Assembly (NCBI RefSeq): GCF_008247605.1
Contig: NZ_CP043420.1
Coordinates: 2,604,001-2,668,000 of the forward strand
Length of the DNA stretch: 64,000 nucleotides
From: Kushneria phosphatilytica
GTDB taxonomy: Bacteria > Pseudomonadota > Gammaproteobacteria > Pseudomonadales > Halomonadaceae
Reading direction: 5' to 3'
The translations under genes were made by a program, and so were the position numbers. The notes beneath the pieces were generated by a model. It had not been told where the DNA came from and searched no databases. It saw nothing but the letters and a program-made list of their open reading frames with translations. Each line of letters opens with the position of its first letter. The stretch's first letter is position 1. Below, one piece after another: positions 26,219 through 37,162 of the stretch.

Positions 26219-26393
26219 AAATCTCGTGCAGCGCACCGGTGAAGTCACGACCCGACAGTCGCGCCAGCCTGCGGCATTCAGGCTAAAATCGTTTGATTGC
26301 TCACAATTGCGTCAGAGGTTATTGCCAGCTGCGCGGGTTAACGCTATATAGCCTTTTTCACGGCATGGCGTTGTCATTTGGAGGAGCGGGCCG

Positions 26394-26570
26394 ATGAGCA
26401 GCGAACTGGATACCGAAGACGACTTCGAAGCGGTCAACGACGAGCAGTACACGGCGCCTCGACCGCGCCGGGGCGAAATCTGTGCCCGTCGACGCATCGA
26501 GGCACTGCTGGAAGAGCGTGAGCTCCGGCAGGTTCTGGAAGACGACTGGGGCAGCGACGAGGAAGAGTAA
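26394..26570 (+). CDS. PA3496-family small acidic protein
   Basis: This 58-residue cytoplasmic protein has an acidic N-terminus, a central basic Arg-Pro-Arg-Arg-Gly-Glu-Ile and Ala-Arg-Arg-Arg-Ile-Glu segment forming a helix with Leu-Leu-Glu-Glu-Arg-Glu-Leu-Arg, and an acidic Asp-Asp-Trp-Gly-Ser-Asp-Glu-Glu-Glu end. This pattern is that of the PA3496 family found widely in gammaproteobacteria, annotated as a putative envelope-integrity protein; function is unproven. A strong GGAGGAG site lies 7-8 nt before the ATG at 26394. Sequence past 26570 has a hairpin-like GCGGACGCC/GGCGTCCGC pair (about 26596-26620) that may terminate it. Confidence 0.8.
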   Translation: MSSELDTEDDFEAVNDEQYTAPRPRRGEICARRRIEALLEERELRQVLEDDWGSDEEE

Positions 26571-26718
26571 ACCGCCCTTCGCACCCTCACCGCAGCGGAC
26601 GCCTCTCGGCGTCCGCTGTTCATTTGTGACCCCGGCAGCCCGATACGGGTGGCCCCATTCCGGTGAGGGGCTTATCATCGGGACATATTCACCTTCGAGT
26701 CAACAGAGCCGAATCTCC

Positions 26719-28380
<1,662 letters not shown>

Positions 28381-28408
28381 CGCACCGAGGCATTATCCAA
28401 GCCTGCTG

Positions 28409-28440
28409 GCCTCCGCCGACCCACTCGGCGGAGGCTTTTT
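28409..28440 (+). terminator. intrinsic terminator of ettA
   Basis: An 11-bp perfect stem GCCTCCGCCGA/TCGGCGGAGGC (28409-28419 and 28425-28435) with loop CCCAC is followed by five T. It sits 29 nt past the ettA stop. Confidence 0.93.
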
Positions 28441-28477
28441 ACTGCTTCCGATCCACCGACCCGGAACTCCCCTGATC

Positions 28478-29860
28478 ATGTCACAGTGGTTGCGCTACCC
28501 CATCGATCTGGCTCGGCGCTTTTTTCACAGCATTGCCTACTATCCGACGCTGCTGTCGCTGATCTATCTGCTGCTGGCCATCACGCTGATCGAATTACCC
28601 GATTATCCGACACGGGACATGCTCTCGGCGGCACCGGACAAACTCCTCTTCAACGATCTGGAGACGCCGCGTTCGCTGCTCTCCTCGATGATTTCCAGCA
28701 TCATCTCGCTGGCCGTGTTCAGTTTTTCCACGGTGATGGTGGTGCTCTCCCAGGCGGCCAGCAATTACTCGCTGAAACTGATGTTCGGGCTCATGACGGC
28801 CCGCTTTCATCAGATGGTGCTGGGCAACTATCTGGGTACCATTGTCTACAGCCTGGTGCTGCTGACCGGGCTGGGCAATGCCGACAGCGTTACCATCTGG
28901 GCCTCGATGGGCGTATATCTGGGCATTGCCATGACCCTTTTGTGCATGGCGCTGTTTGTCTACTTCATCCATCACACGTCACGTTCCATCGAAGTCAACA
29001 CAGTGACCAGCAGCCTGGGCACGCGCACACGGCGTTCCCTGCACCGGGCCAGCGAACGCTATTCCGATGGGCACTATCGTCAGGTACTTCCCACACCTCA
29101 GCCCAGTGAGCAGGCACACCGCATTTGTGCCCGCAGCAGCGGTTATGTACAGAGCGCCGCTCTATCATCCCTGGGCAAGGTGGCACAAACGCATGACGGC
29201 ACGCTGCATATCGATTTCACTTTCGGCAGCTTTGTTGTCGAGGGGCAGGTGGTCATGCGCTGGTCGGGCCCGTTACCGGAGGCCGACGAAAACCAGACCC
29301 GGGAAGCCGCTGTAAGCACCTTCGAAGGCCAGCTGATTCAGGAACTGAATTATCTGGAAGGGGAAAGCATCGAGCTGCGCTACGCCTATGGCTTCACTCA
29401 GCTGATGGAAACCGCCATCAAGGCATTGTCACCCGGTATCAACGCGCCGGGTACGGCACTTTTGTGCATCAATCAGCTCACCGATCTGCTGAGTCGACGC
29501 CAGCAACTGGAGGTCCCCAATGCCTGGCAGGATAACGAGGGCACCACACGCGTGGTCTGGGATGAAGTCTCGTTCGAGGATCTGCTTTATCGTTCGGTAG
29601 GTCCGATTCTTGACTATGGCCATCAGGACATCAGTGTCTGCCTGTCATTGCTGGCCCTGCTCAGGGCTCTGGCCAATACCGATACGGACGAGGCAGGGCT
29701 TACCGCGCTGCAGGGCCATGCTGACAGGGTAATGGCGGCCCTCAACAAGATGACCCTTTACCCGGTGGATCGGCGCTTCATTGAAGCCCGGCTGGGCAGC
29801 GGTGGTTCCAGACTGTATCTACCGAACCATCTCGCTCCTTCCGAAGCCATTCGCGAGTGA
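28478..29860 (+). CDS. DUF2254 family inner-membrane protein
   Basis: This 460-residue protein has four predicted N-terminal membrane helices (about 20-40, 65-95, 110-130, 140-165) followed by a soluble C-terminal domain of nearly 290 residues. The layout and the Ser-Ser-Met-x-Ser-Ile-x-Ser-Leu-x-x-Phe-Ser-Phe and Ser-Gln-Ala-Ala-Ser-Asn-Tyr-Ser patterns in the second helix region match DUF2254. Function is unknown for the family. It has its own unit: a terminator precedes it and REP units follow. The ATG at 28478 lies 38 nt past the ettA terminator. Confidence 0.85.
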   Translation: MSQWLRYPIDLARRFFHSIAYYPTLLSLIYLLLAITLIELPDYPTRDMLSAAPDKLLFNDLETPRSLLSSMISSIISLAVFSFSTVMVVLSQAASNYSLKLMFGLMTARFHQMVLGNYLGTIVYSLVLLTGLGNADSVTIWASMGVYLGIAMTLLCMALFVYFIHHTSRSIEVNTVTSSLGTRTRRSLHRASERYSDGHYRQVLPTPQPSEQAHRICARSSGYVQSAALSSLGKVAQTHDGTLHIDFTFGSFVVEGQVVMRWSGPLPEADENQTREAAVSTFEGQLIQELNYLEGESIELRYAYGFTQLMETAIKALSPGINAPGTALLCINQLTDLLSRRQQLEVPNAWQDNEGTTRVVWDEVSFEDLLYRSVGPILDYGHQDISVCLSLLALLRALANTDTDEAGLTALQGHADRVMAALNKMTLYPVDRRFIEARLGSGGSRLYLPNHLAPSEAIRE

Positions 29861-29872
29861 TGCCCAACATTT

Positions 29873-29968
29873 TTCGCGGCTGAAGCCGCTCCTACAGAAG
29901 CGCTGGCTGAAAACTGCCCCGGCCAGGGCAGCCGCAATGGTGTGGCAGGAGCGACTTCAGTCGCGATG
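29873..29968. repeat. REP-like pair, cluster D
   Basis: Two units are in opposite orientation: TCGCGGCTGAAGCCGCTCC from about 29874 and GGAGCGACTTCAGTCGCGA ending at about 29966. They lie between the convergent DUF2254 and lpxL genes. Unlike clusters A-C the spacer (about 45 nt) is not duplicated, and the GGC and GAC versions face each other in reversed order. Confidence 0.85.
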
Positions 29969-30037
29969 GGAGTCATCTCTGGCATGAATACGGACTTCAC
30001 GGCTGAAGCCGACTCCGAACATGCGTACCATCGGTTA

Positions 30038-30958
30038 TCAATAAAACCCGTTCTCTCCTTTCGGTCGGGTCTTGAAGCGTCGATGCAGCCAGAGATACTG
30101 ATCGGGATGACGTCGGATGGCCTGCTCAATGAAGGCATTGACCTGGGCGGCATCAGCGACATCATCGCCGCTCGGGAAATTCTCCAGCGCCGGCAGATAC
30201 TCCAGGGTATAGGTGTAATCATCGGGATTGCGGTGAAACACCAACGGCATTACCGGCGCACCGGTCATCCGGGCAATACGGGCCGTCAGGGTGATCGAGG
30301 CGGCGTCGATGCCGAAAAATGGCGCGAATACGCTCGACTCACGTCCGAAGTCCTGGTCCGGTGAATACCACACCGCATGACCGCCACGGATGCGGCGCAC
30401 CACACCACGCAGATCATGTCGGTCGATCGCTGCCCCGAAGATACGTCGCCGGGCACGCGTCATGAAACGCTCGAACAGCGGATTATCGTGCGGCCGGTAG
30501 ACCACATCGGCATCGAAGAAGAGCGAGTGCAGCGCACCACCCAGATCCAGCGTCGAGAAATGGATACCAATGATCAGCACGCCCTTGCCACGGGCTTTTG
30601 CCGCTTCCATATGCTCGGCGCCGAGAAAGGTCACCCGATGGCGCATATGTTCGGGATCGCGGCACCAGCCGGTCGCGGTTTCGAAAATGCCAACACCATT
30701 GGAGTGAAAGGTGCGGCGTACCAGCCGGGCAAGCTCGCGCTCACTCAGTTCCGGGAAACACAGACGCAGGTTGGTCTCGGTAATGTGGCGCCGGCGTCGG
30801 GCAAGGCGCCATGCCAGCTCACCAATCAGCCGTCCCAGTCCGAGACGCATTCGCCAGGGCAACCATGCACCAAGACGCATCAAGGCAATCATGCCCCACA
30901 TGGGCCAATAGCGCGGATGAGCAAAACTTTCAGGATAGGGCTTGCGTTTACGGGCCAT
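30038..30958 (-). CDS. lpxL: lipid A lauroyl-type acyltransferase (LpxL/LpxP family)
   Basis: This inner-membrane enzyme adds a secondary acyl chain from acyl-ACP to Kdo2-lipid IVA. The catalytic His-x4-Asp is seen in Gly-Ile-His-Phe-Ser-Thr-Leu-Asp; the family N-terminal His-Pro-Arg-Tyr-Trp lies at residue 14. I chose ATG 30958 (306 residues), because E. coli LpxL has 306 and its His-Pro-Arg-Tyr-Trp is at the same distance from the start. Longer starts exist at 30998 (ATG) and 31024 (GTG, 1 nt after the alr stop codon), and the latter would couple translation to alr. No strong ribosome binding site marks any of them. Confidence 0.9.
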   Translation of the reverse strand: MARKRKPYPESFAHPRYWPMWGMIALMRLGAWLPWRMRLGLGRLIGELAWRLARRRRHITETNLRLCFPELSERELARLVRRTFHSNGVGIFETATGWCRDPEHMRHRVTFLGAEHMEAAKARGKGVLIIGIHFSTLDLGGALHSLFFDADVVYRPHDNPLFERFMTRARRRIFGAAIDRHDLRGVVRRIRGGHAVWYSPDQDFGRESSVFAPFFGIDAASITLTARIARMTGAPVMPLVFHRNPDDYTYTLEYLPALENFPSGDDVADAAQVNAFIEQAIRRHPDQYLWLHRRFKTRPKGENGFY

Positions 30959-31025
30959 GAAGGCGTAGTGACTCAGGTCGTTTGAAGCAGCCGCCATTGT
31001 AGGCACACCGGGCGGCGGCGTCACG

Positions 31026-32126
31026 TCAGGTCGATGACAGCATCCTGCGCGGTACCCGGGCAGTCACCCCGGTCAGCAACGTGTAGCTGATGGTGTCGCA
31101 GCAGGCTGCGACCTCATTGACGGGAAGTATCGCGCCATTCGGGCCACGCCCCCAGAGCGTGACCCTGGCGCCGACATCCGCTTCGGGAAGCTCGGTAATA
31201 TCGACAATCAGCATGTCCATCGAGACCCGTCCCACTACACAGGTACGCGCTCCTTCCACCAGCACCGGGGTACCATCGATGGCGTGGCGATCATAGCCAT
31301 CGCCATAGCCGCACGCGACGACGCCTACCCGAACAGGCTGCTCGGTGACGTAACGGCTGCCGTAGCCGATCGGTTCACCGGCCCCCAGTTCCCGTACCGC
31401 AATCAGCCGGCTTTCAAGGGTCATGACCGGCTGCAGCTCGGTACTCAGGTCATTGGCCCGGGGCAAGGGGTCGGCACCATACAGCATGATACCCGGGCGT
31501 ACCCAATCGCCATGCGCGGCGGGATGAGACAGCGTCGCCGGCGAATTGGCCCAGCATACCGGCGGCTGACCAAGGGCCTGGCGCAACCGCTCAACTGTCG
31601 CCAGCTGGTGGCCAAACAGTGCGCTCTCCTGCTGATCTGCCGTCGCGAAATGGGTCATCAGCACGCGTTCGCCTACAGCCGTCATGTCCCCCAGACGCTT
31701 CCAGACATCAGGCACCTCGTCGGGCACAAATCCCAGGCGGTGCATCCCGCTATCACATTTCAGCCAGACCGCGATCGGCTGGGTAACCTGCGCGCTGGCC
31801 AGCGCCTCGAGCTGCCACTCGCTGTGGATCACGCAGGTGACGCCCTGCGCGGCAATCCACTCGAGCTCATCGGCCTCGAAGAACCCTTCCAGCAGAACGA
31901 TGGGCTGTTCGATACCGCCTTCGCGCAGGGCCTGTGCTTCCTCGATGGACGCAACACCAAAGGCAGGCGCCAGATCACTCAGGGCGCGGGCGCATTCAAG
32001 CGCACCATGCCCGTAGGCATTGGCCTTGAGTACCGCGAGCGCCCGGCTATGGGGCGCCGCCTGGCAGGCCAGACGATAATTGTGTCGGAGGGCCTGAGTA
32101 TCAATCAGAGCGTGGAGAGGACGCAT
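31026..32126 (-). CDS. alr: alanine racemase
   Basis: This 366-residue fold-type III PLP enzyme makes D-alanine for peptidoglycan. The PLP lysine is Lys34 in Val-Leu-Lys-Ala-Asn-Ala-Tyr-Gly-His-Gly; the C-terminal beta domain holds Gly-Arg-Val-Ser-Met-Asp-Met and the catalytic tyrosine region Gly-Tyr-Gly-Ser-Arg-Tyr. Length is normal. It begins 12 nt after the end of the TolC-like gene on the same strand and is followed within a few dozen nt by lpxL, suggesting a small envelope operon. Confidence 0.95.
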   Translation of the reverse strand: MRPLHALIDTQALRHNYRLACQAAPHSRALAVLKANAYGHGALECARALSDLAPAFGVASIEEAQALREGGIEQPIVLLEGFFEADELEWIAAQGVTCVIHSEWQLEALASAQVTQPIAVWLKCDSGMHRLGFVPDEVPDVWKRLGDMTAVGERVLMTHFATADQQESALFGHQLATVERLRQALGQPPVCWANSPATLSHPAAHGDWVRPGIMLYGADPLPRANDLSTELQPVMTLESRLIAVRELGAGEPIGYGSRYVTEQPVRVGVVACGYGDGYDRHAIDGTPVLVEGARTCVVGRVSMDMLIVDITELPEADVGARVTLWGRGPNGAILPVNEVAACCDTISYTLLTGVTARVPRRMLSST

Positions 32127-32138
32127 GGCAAATCGGCA

Positions 32139-33677
32139 TCAGGGCGTTTGCGAAGTACCGGGCAGTGACGCCTGGCGAACCCGGGAGGCTCGGTTCGAAT
32201 CGCCATTGTCCTGAGTCACCCCGGGCAGGTCCGATAGCGACTGGCTGTTACCGGCGCCCTCCAGGGTATTGTCGCCCTCGCCTTCCTGCTGATATTGCGA
32301 CAGGAAGTCGAGTCTTACCGCCTTGTCATCACGCAGCCAGTCATTGAGCGTCTGGATCGTGCCCACATCAAGGATACCGGCCGACTGTCTCAGACTCAGC
32401 AGATCGGTAATGTAGTTATAGCGGGCATCGGCATAGTCATAAATCGCCGAGTAGAGATTCTGCTGGGCGTCGAGCACGTCAACGATGTTACGCGTGCCCA
32501 CTTCATAACCGCTGCGAGTCGCCTCCAGCGACGCCCGGTTGGACTGAATCGAGCGCTGACGCGCCTGAACCGTCAACACATCGTTGACCACCGAGGCAAA
32601 GTAGGAGCGCACATTCTGAACGGCGCTGCGTAGCGAGGATTCCGCCTGATACTGCGACTGCTCGAGCGAGTAGGTGCTCTGACGCACCTGGGCACTGGTC
32701 GAGCCGCCGGAGTAGATCGGCACGCTGGCCTGAATCCCCACCTGGGTCTGACGATCATCGTCGTTGTCCAGCTGATCGTTGGTACTGTCACCCCACTGAT
32801 AGTTGGCAAAGGCCGATAGGGTGGGGAGATGACCTGCCCGAGAGGTATCCAGATTGGAACGTGCAACCTCAATGCCTGCTCGAGCCGCCTTGAGATCCAG
32901 GTTCTGGGTGGAAGCCATATCAACCCAGGCATCCCGCGAGGCGGGCTCGGGATTTTTGATCGGCAGATTATCGGCCAGACCATCGATACTGGCGTACTGC
33001 TGGCCCGTTAACTGCTCGAGTCGCTCGAAATTGACCTGCAGGGTACTTTCCTGGGCGATACGCTCGGAGCGCGTCTGATCATAGGTGGCCTGGGCTTCGT
33101 AGACATCAGTGGCCGCGACCGTGCCTACGTCGAACTGCTGACGCGCCTGGCGCAGTTCACTGGCCACGGCTCTCTCTTCGGCACGGAGGGTATCGAGCTG
33201 CTCCTTGGCCCGCAGTACATTGAAATAGGCTTCGGCCACATTGTAGAGCAGTTGCTGCCGATCACCGGCCAGCGACAGGGCCTCCTGAGCCGTCTCGCGT
33301 TTGGCCGCCTCGAGCTGATACCAGTTGGTGGCATCGAACAGTGCCTGGGTGGCTTCAACCTGAACGCTGCGCGAACTGTAGTGGTTGTCGTTGCCGCCCA
33401 ATCCGGTCCCGCCATTGCCGAGTCCGCTGGTGGCACTGCTCGACTGTTGGGAATCGATGTTATACCGGGTCATGCTGCCCGAAGCGGTCACCTGAGGCAG
33501 CAGGTCACCACGGGCGATCGCCTCCCCTTCCCGGGTACTGCTGTAGCCCGCCCGTGAGGCCGCCAGATCCGCATTGTTGATCAGGGCATCACGAGCAACG
33601 GTCATGAGATCCGCCGCTTGCGCCTGACTGGCCACGGAAACGGCGATTACCAGTGGCAGCACTCTGAACTTCGGCAT
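32139..33677 (-). CDS. tolC: TolC-family outer-membrane efflux protein
   Basis: This 512-residue outer-membrane channel has a signal peptide ending Ala-Gln-Ala (about 22). Two repeated halves of alpha-helical hairpins plus strands are typical of TolC; pairs such as Glu-Ala-x-Ala and Asp-Val-x-Glu-Ala-Gln and the second-half Val-Gly-Thr-Arg-Asn-Ile-Val-Asp-Val-Leu-Asp-Ala-Gln are family hallmarks. A low-complexity acidic tail of about 60 residues follows the last helix. The start at 33677 has an AGGAAAA site; the frame extends to 33707 but that would disrupt the signal peptide. No inner-membrane pump is adjacent, so it probably serves several pumps. Confidence 0.9.
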   Translation of the reverse strand: MPKFRVLPLVIAVSVASQAQAADLMTVARDALINNADLAASRAGYSSTREGEAIARGDLLPQVTASGSMTRYNIDSQQSSSATSGLGNGGTGLGGNDNHYSSRSVQVEATQALFDATNWYQLEAAKRETAQEALSLAGDRQQLLYNVAEAYFNVLRAKEQLDTLRAEERAVASELRQARQQFDVGTVAATDVYEAQATYDQTRSERIAQESTLQVNFERLEQLTGQQYASIDGLADNLPIKNPEPASRDAWVDMASTQNLDLKAARAGIEVARSNLDTSRAGHLPTLSAFANYQWGDSTNDQLDNDDDRQTQVGIQASVPIYSGGSTSAQVRQSTYSLEQSQYQAESSLRSAVQNVRSYFASVVNDVLTVQARQRSIQSNRASLEATRSGYEVGTRNIVDVLDAQQNLYSAIYDYADARYNYITDLLSLRQSAGILDVGTIQTLNDWLRDDKAVRLDFLSQYQQEGEGDNTLEGAGNSQSLSDLPGVTQDNGDSNRASRVRQASLPGTSQTP

Positions 33678-33904
33678 CGGACTTTTCCTGTAACAGGGGA
33701 CGAGCACAGCCGCCCATGTTCTGTGATCGTGGATGCATCATCGCGCAGTAGAAGGCTTGCGCGATAGCCCCCAGGCGGTGGTCCGGTGAGCACCCGTGCG
33801 CCCCGCCCGAGACTTACATACATTCCAGCATGTTTGAGTGCGCTCATTCTAGCGCGACAATGCGTAAATAATAAGCATGCAGTCGAATGCATCTGCCTGA
33901 TATG

Positions 33905-33940
33905 CGACAGGCGGCACTGCGTTGGCAGTGCCGCCTGTCG
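33905..33940. other. perfect 16-bp hairpin after rpoS
   Basis: CGACAGGCGGCACTGC/GCAGTGCCGCCTGTCG (33905-33920 and 33925-33940) with loop GTTG is a perfect palindrome in the gap between the rpoS stop (33980) and the tolC promoter region. It lacks a U tract on either strand, so it may stabilise the rpoS mRNA 3' end or cause Rho-independent pausing instead of being a classic intrinsic terminator. Confidence 0.7.
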
Positions 33941-33979
33941 ATTCCGGCAGAGCGGGCTGGTCACGCCAACCCTGTCCAA

Positions 33980-34960
33980 TCAGGCTTCGAAGATGGCGTC
34001 CAGAGAAAGGCCCTGCTTCTCGAGCATGCGACGCAGTTTCTTGAGCGCCTCGACCTGAATCTGGCGAACCCGTTCACGGGTCAACCCGATCTCTTCGCCC
34101 ACTTCTTCCAGAGTTGCCGCCTCATGACCGCGCAGACCGAAGCGGCGAATCACCACTTCCATCTGTTTCTCGGTCAGTTCGGCCAACCAGCCATCAACGT
34201 GGGCCCGGACATCAAAATCGACCAGATTCGACTCGGGGCCGGTCTCGTTCTCATCGGCGATGGTATCGATCAGCGGCTTGTCGCTCTCGCTGCCGAGCGG
34301 ATAGTCGACCGACGAGATGCGTTCATTCAATCCCATCATCTTCTTCACCGACTCGACCGGCTTGTCGAGATGTTCGGCGATTTCTTCGGCGGTCGCTTCG
34401 TGATCGAGCTTTTGCGTCAGTTCACGCGAGGCGCGCAAATAGACGTTGAGCTCCTTGACCACGTGAATCGGCAAACGAATGGTTCGGGTCTGATTCATCA
34501 GTGCCCGCTCGATCGTCTGACGAATCCACCACGTTGCGTAGGTCGAAAAGCGGAAACCACGCTCGGGATCGAATTTCTCCACCGCCCGGATCAGACCGAG
34601 ATTGCCCTCCTCGATCAAATCCAGCAGCGACAGGCCACGATTGAGGTAGCGTCGGGCAATCTTGACCACCAGGCGCAGGTTGGACTCGATCATGCGCTGT
34701 CGACCGGCCGGATCTCCCTGGCGGGCAAGGCGACCGTAGTGCACCTCTTCCTCGGGAGTCAGCAGCGGTGAAAAGCCGATTTCATTGAGATAGATCTGGG
34801 TAGCATCAAGGCTTTGATGATATTGGCGCTCTTCGCGATTCAGTGCCTTTTCAAAGGCCTCTTCGCTTTCGACGGCCTCCTTGTCGTCGTTGAGCTCGAG
34901 TTCAGACTCGTTATTTTCTTCAAGATCGACGTCCTGCAATTCCTGTTCCACTACGCTCAT
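33980..34960 (-). CDS. rpoS: RNA polymerase sigma factor RpoS
   Basis: This 326-residue stationary-phase and general-stress sigma factor shows all conserved regions: 1.2 ([11 protein letters not shown], about 53-63), 2.1-2.4 ([10 protein letters not shown] near 115 and [10 protein letters not shown] near 138), 3 and the 4.2 helix-turn-helix (Thr-Leu-Glu-Glu-Val-Gly near 285). An acidic N-terminal tail distinguishes it from RpoD. AAGGGG precedes the ATG at 34960. As in other gammaproteobacteria it follows nlpD; the 110-nt gap or nlpD itself may hold its own promoter. Confidence 0.97.
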   Translation of the reverse strand: MSVVEQELQDVDLEENNESELELNDDKEAVESEEAFEKALNREERQYHQSLDATQIYLNEIGFSPLLTPEEEVHYGRLARQGDPAGRQRMIESNLRLVVKIARRYLNRGLSLLDLIEEGNLGLIRAVEKFDPERGFRFSTYATWWIRQTIERALMNQTRTIRLPIHVVKELNVYLRASRELTQKLDHEATAEEIAEHLDKPVESVKKMMGLNERISSVDYPLGSESDKPLIDTIADENETGPESNLVDFDVRAHVDGWLAELTEKQMEVVIRRFGLRGHEAATLEEVGEEIGLTRERVRQIQVEALKKLRRMLEKQGLSLDAIFEA

Positions 34961-35070
34961 GTCGATATCCCCTTATCGTCTGAAGCGTCAAACCGGCAGG
35001 CATCCGACACCGACCACGTTATCTCCAGGCAGCCGTCGCGACAGTGGGCACGACGGCTGGCACCGGGAAA

Positions 35071-36204
35071 TCAGCGGTTCGGCAGGAATGTCATCGGATC
35101 CTTCGGCTGGCCATCCTGGCGTATCTCGAAGTGCAGCTCGGTGCGATCGGCATCGCTGGAGCCCATGGTGGCAATCACTTCCCCGGCTCTGACCACGTCG
35201 TTTTCCTTGACCTTGAGAGTCTGGTTATGTGCGTAGGCACTCAGGAACTGGTCGTTATGCTTGAGGATGATGAGGTTGCCGTAACCATGCACGCCGCTGC
35301 CCGCATAAACCACTATGCCGGGACCGGCTGCTACCACAGGTTGCCCCTTTTGACCGGCAATATCAATGCCCGGAGTGAGATCGGTCTTGTCCTTGAAAGT
35401 GCCTACTACCTTGCCATCCGTCGGCCACTGCCAATCGATGTTTTTGGCCGGTGTATAGGTCTGTTTGCTGCCGGAATCGCTGCTCGATTTGCCGGCTACG
35501 GCAGTACCGCCATTGTCAGCCGAAGCAGCATTCTGCTGACTCTTCGAATCTTTCGCGGAACTCTGATCATTCGTCTGGCTGCCGGAAGTCGGCGCATTCC
35601 CGGTCGACTGCCGGTTGGCGGGCTGCTGCGGCGCACTGCTGGGACGCTGCTGTTGATTGCCACTTCCCCCGGCTACCGCGCCGGCCACACCAGCGTTAAC
35701 CCCAGCGCTGCCCGATCCTGCGGTGCTACCGGAGGTGCCAGCCTGATTGTTGCGAATGGCCTCGTCATCGGGCGCCAGCCAGCTGTCATCGCCATTCGAT
35801 ACGGTACTGTCGCTGCCATCCCCGCTGCCCAGGGCGATGGCACGTGTCCCCGAGCTGCCACTACTGCCGGGTGAGCTGTCCTGAGGCACACTGGCACCGC
35901 TGTTGAGTCGCAGGGTCTGGCCGGGCGTCAGATTGTAGGGCGGCTGAATATCATTCAGCCGAGCCAGCTGGTGATAATCAACGCCGGTGCGCCAGGCAAT
36001 CGAATAGATCGTGTCTCCACGCTGTACCCGATAGAGCCCATTGGCAATGGAGGACTGATTGAAGGACGCCTCCTGGACATCAGGCGCGCCATTCATCGAC
36101 TGACAGCCGGTCACCGCCAGCATCAGTACTGCAGCGCCTGCCAGTGCGCGGTGGCGTTTCATAACGTCTGCGACTCGCTCGAACGCATTGCCCACTTCAC
36201 TCAT
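35071..36204 (-). CDS. nlpD: NlpD-type lipoprotein, LysM plus degenerate LytM/M23 domain
   Basis: This outer-membrane lipoprotein activates the cell-separation amidase AmiC in E. coli. The lipobox is Ala-Val-Thr-Gly-Cys; then come one LysM domain (Tyr-Arg-Val-Gln-Arg-Gly-Asp-Thr onward), a long Ser/Gly/Gln/Asn-rich linker and a C-terminal M23 fold. The M23 zinc ligands are missing (Thr-Pro-Gly-Ile-Asp and Glu-Leu-His-Phe-Glu replace the ligand-bearing versions), so it should be a non-enzymatic activator. The ATG at 36204 overlaps the popT stop and has AAGGAG 10 nt upstream; ATG 36162 would give a more typical 20-residue lipoprotein signal. Confidence 0.9.
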   Translation of the reverse strand: MSEVGNAFERVADVMKRHRALAGAAVLMLAVTGCQSMNGAPDVQEASFNQSSIANGLYRVQRGDTIYSIAWRTGVDYHQLARLNDIQPPYNLTPGQTLRLNSGASVPQDSSPGSSGSSGTRAIALGSGDGSDSTVSNGDDSWLAPDDEAIRNNQAGTSGSTAGSGSAGVNAGVAGAVAGGSGNQQQRPSSAPQQPANRQSTGNAPTSGSQTNDQSSAKDSKSQQNAASADNGGTAVAGKSSSDSGSKQTYTPAKNIDWQWPTDGKVVGTFKDKTDLTPGIDIAGQKGQPVVAAGPGIVVYAGSGVHGYGNLIILKHNDQFLSAYAHNQTLKVKENDVVRAGEVIATMGSSDADRTELHFEIRQDGQPKDPMTFLPNR

Positions 36205-37162
36205 TGTCCCCGGACTCCTTCGACAGCATTCCTTTTTCACCGGCCTGCGATGGCTGCGATGATGAGCGCTCACCCACCAGCATGATGACCGCAACTCCGA
36301 TAATCATCAGCACCATGGCCCCCAGCAGATGAGCGGGCTCACCGGTTATGGCACTGAAATCATTCGGCCACAGCAGCTGGTGATGCAATGGCACGATATC
36401 GCCATTGTCTCCCATTCGATAGCGGGTCAGTTGCTGCCAGGGCCAAAGGGTCGGTAGCGAGCCGAGGATGAAGCCGATCAGCAGGTTGAGGGTCAGATCA
36501 TGGTGGTGGCGAAACAGCCAGGATAACACACGCGAAAAAGTGAACAATCCAACCAGACAGCCGGCGGCAAACAGCCCGAGAGTACCGATTTCAAATCCCT
36601 TGATGGCGCCCATCACGGTGCCATACAACCCCATGGTGAGCAGCAGAAAGCTTCCCGATACCCCTGGTAGCAGCATCGCACTGATGGCAATCGCGCCGCC
36701 GAAGAAGAGCATGGTGGCGCTCTGGCTGGTCGGCAACAGCATGGGCAGGGCCCACGCCAGCACGCCGCCCAGCAACAGTGGCAACAGATGAGCGGGTTGC
36801 CAGTGACCGAGGCGGCGGAACACCACGCCGGCAGACGCCAGCACCAGGCCGAAAAAGAAAGCATTGAGCAACAGCGGATAGCTGGCCATCAGCCAGGTCA
36901 CCAGATGTGCCACGCTCAATACGCTGGTGCCGATCCCCAGGACCAGCGGTATCAGAAACACCAGGTTGAGATGAGCGATCAGTGCTCTCATCCCTCCACG
37001 TCGCCAGACGCCAAAGGCTTCCGGACCAAAGCGGCGAATGGTGTGAATCAGTTCCTCATAGATTCCGGTAACGAAGGCAATGGTCCCCCCGGAAACACCC
37101 GGCACCGCATCAGCGGCTCCCATACCCATGCCCTTGAAGAACAGTGACAGCGACCTTTTCAA
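36197..37162 (-). CDS. popT: DUF368 (PopT-type) undecaprenyl-phosphate translocase
   Basis: This 321-residue protein has about eight to nine membrane segments and the DUF368 opening (Gly-Met-x-Met-Gly-Ala-Ala-Asp-Ala-Val-Pro-Gly-Val-Ser-Gly-Gly-Thr, about 12-28). DUF368 proteins were recently shown to return undecaprenyl phosphate to the cytoplasmic face, with fitness effects at alkaline pH. The start is TTG at 37162, inside the pcm stop (TTGA overlap), 7 nt after AAGGAG; a longer frame to 37222 runs into pcm and is rejected. It sits between pcm and nlpD. Recycling of the same lipid carrier is needed by the wzx/wzy locus in this window. Confidence 0.9.
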   Translation of the reverse strand: MKRSLSLFFKGMGMGAADAVPGVSGGTIAFVTGIYEELIHTIRRFGPEAFGVWRRGGMRALIAHLNLVFLIPLVLGIGTSVLSVAHLVTWLMASYPLLLNAFFFGLVLASAGVVFRRLGHWQPAHLLPLLLGGVLAWALPMLLPTSQSATMLFFGGAIAISAMLLPGVSGSFLLLTMGLYGTVMGAIKGFEIGTLGLFAAGCLVGLFTFSRVLSWLFRHHHDLTLNLLIGFILGSLPTLWPWQQLTRYRMGDNGDIVPLHHQLLWPNDFSAITGEPAHLLGAMVLMIIGVAVIMLVGERSSSQPSQAGEKGMLSKESGDNE

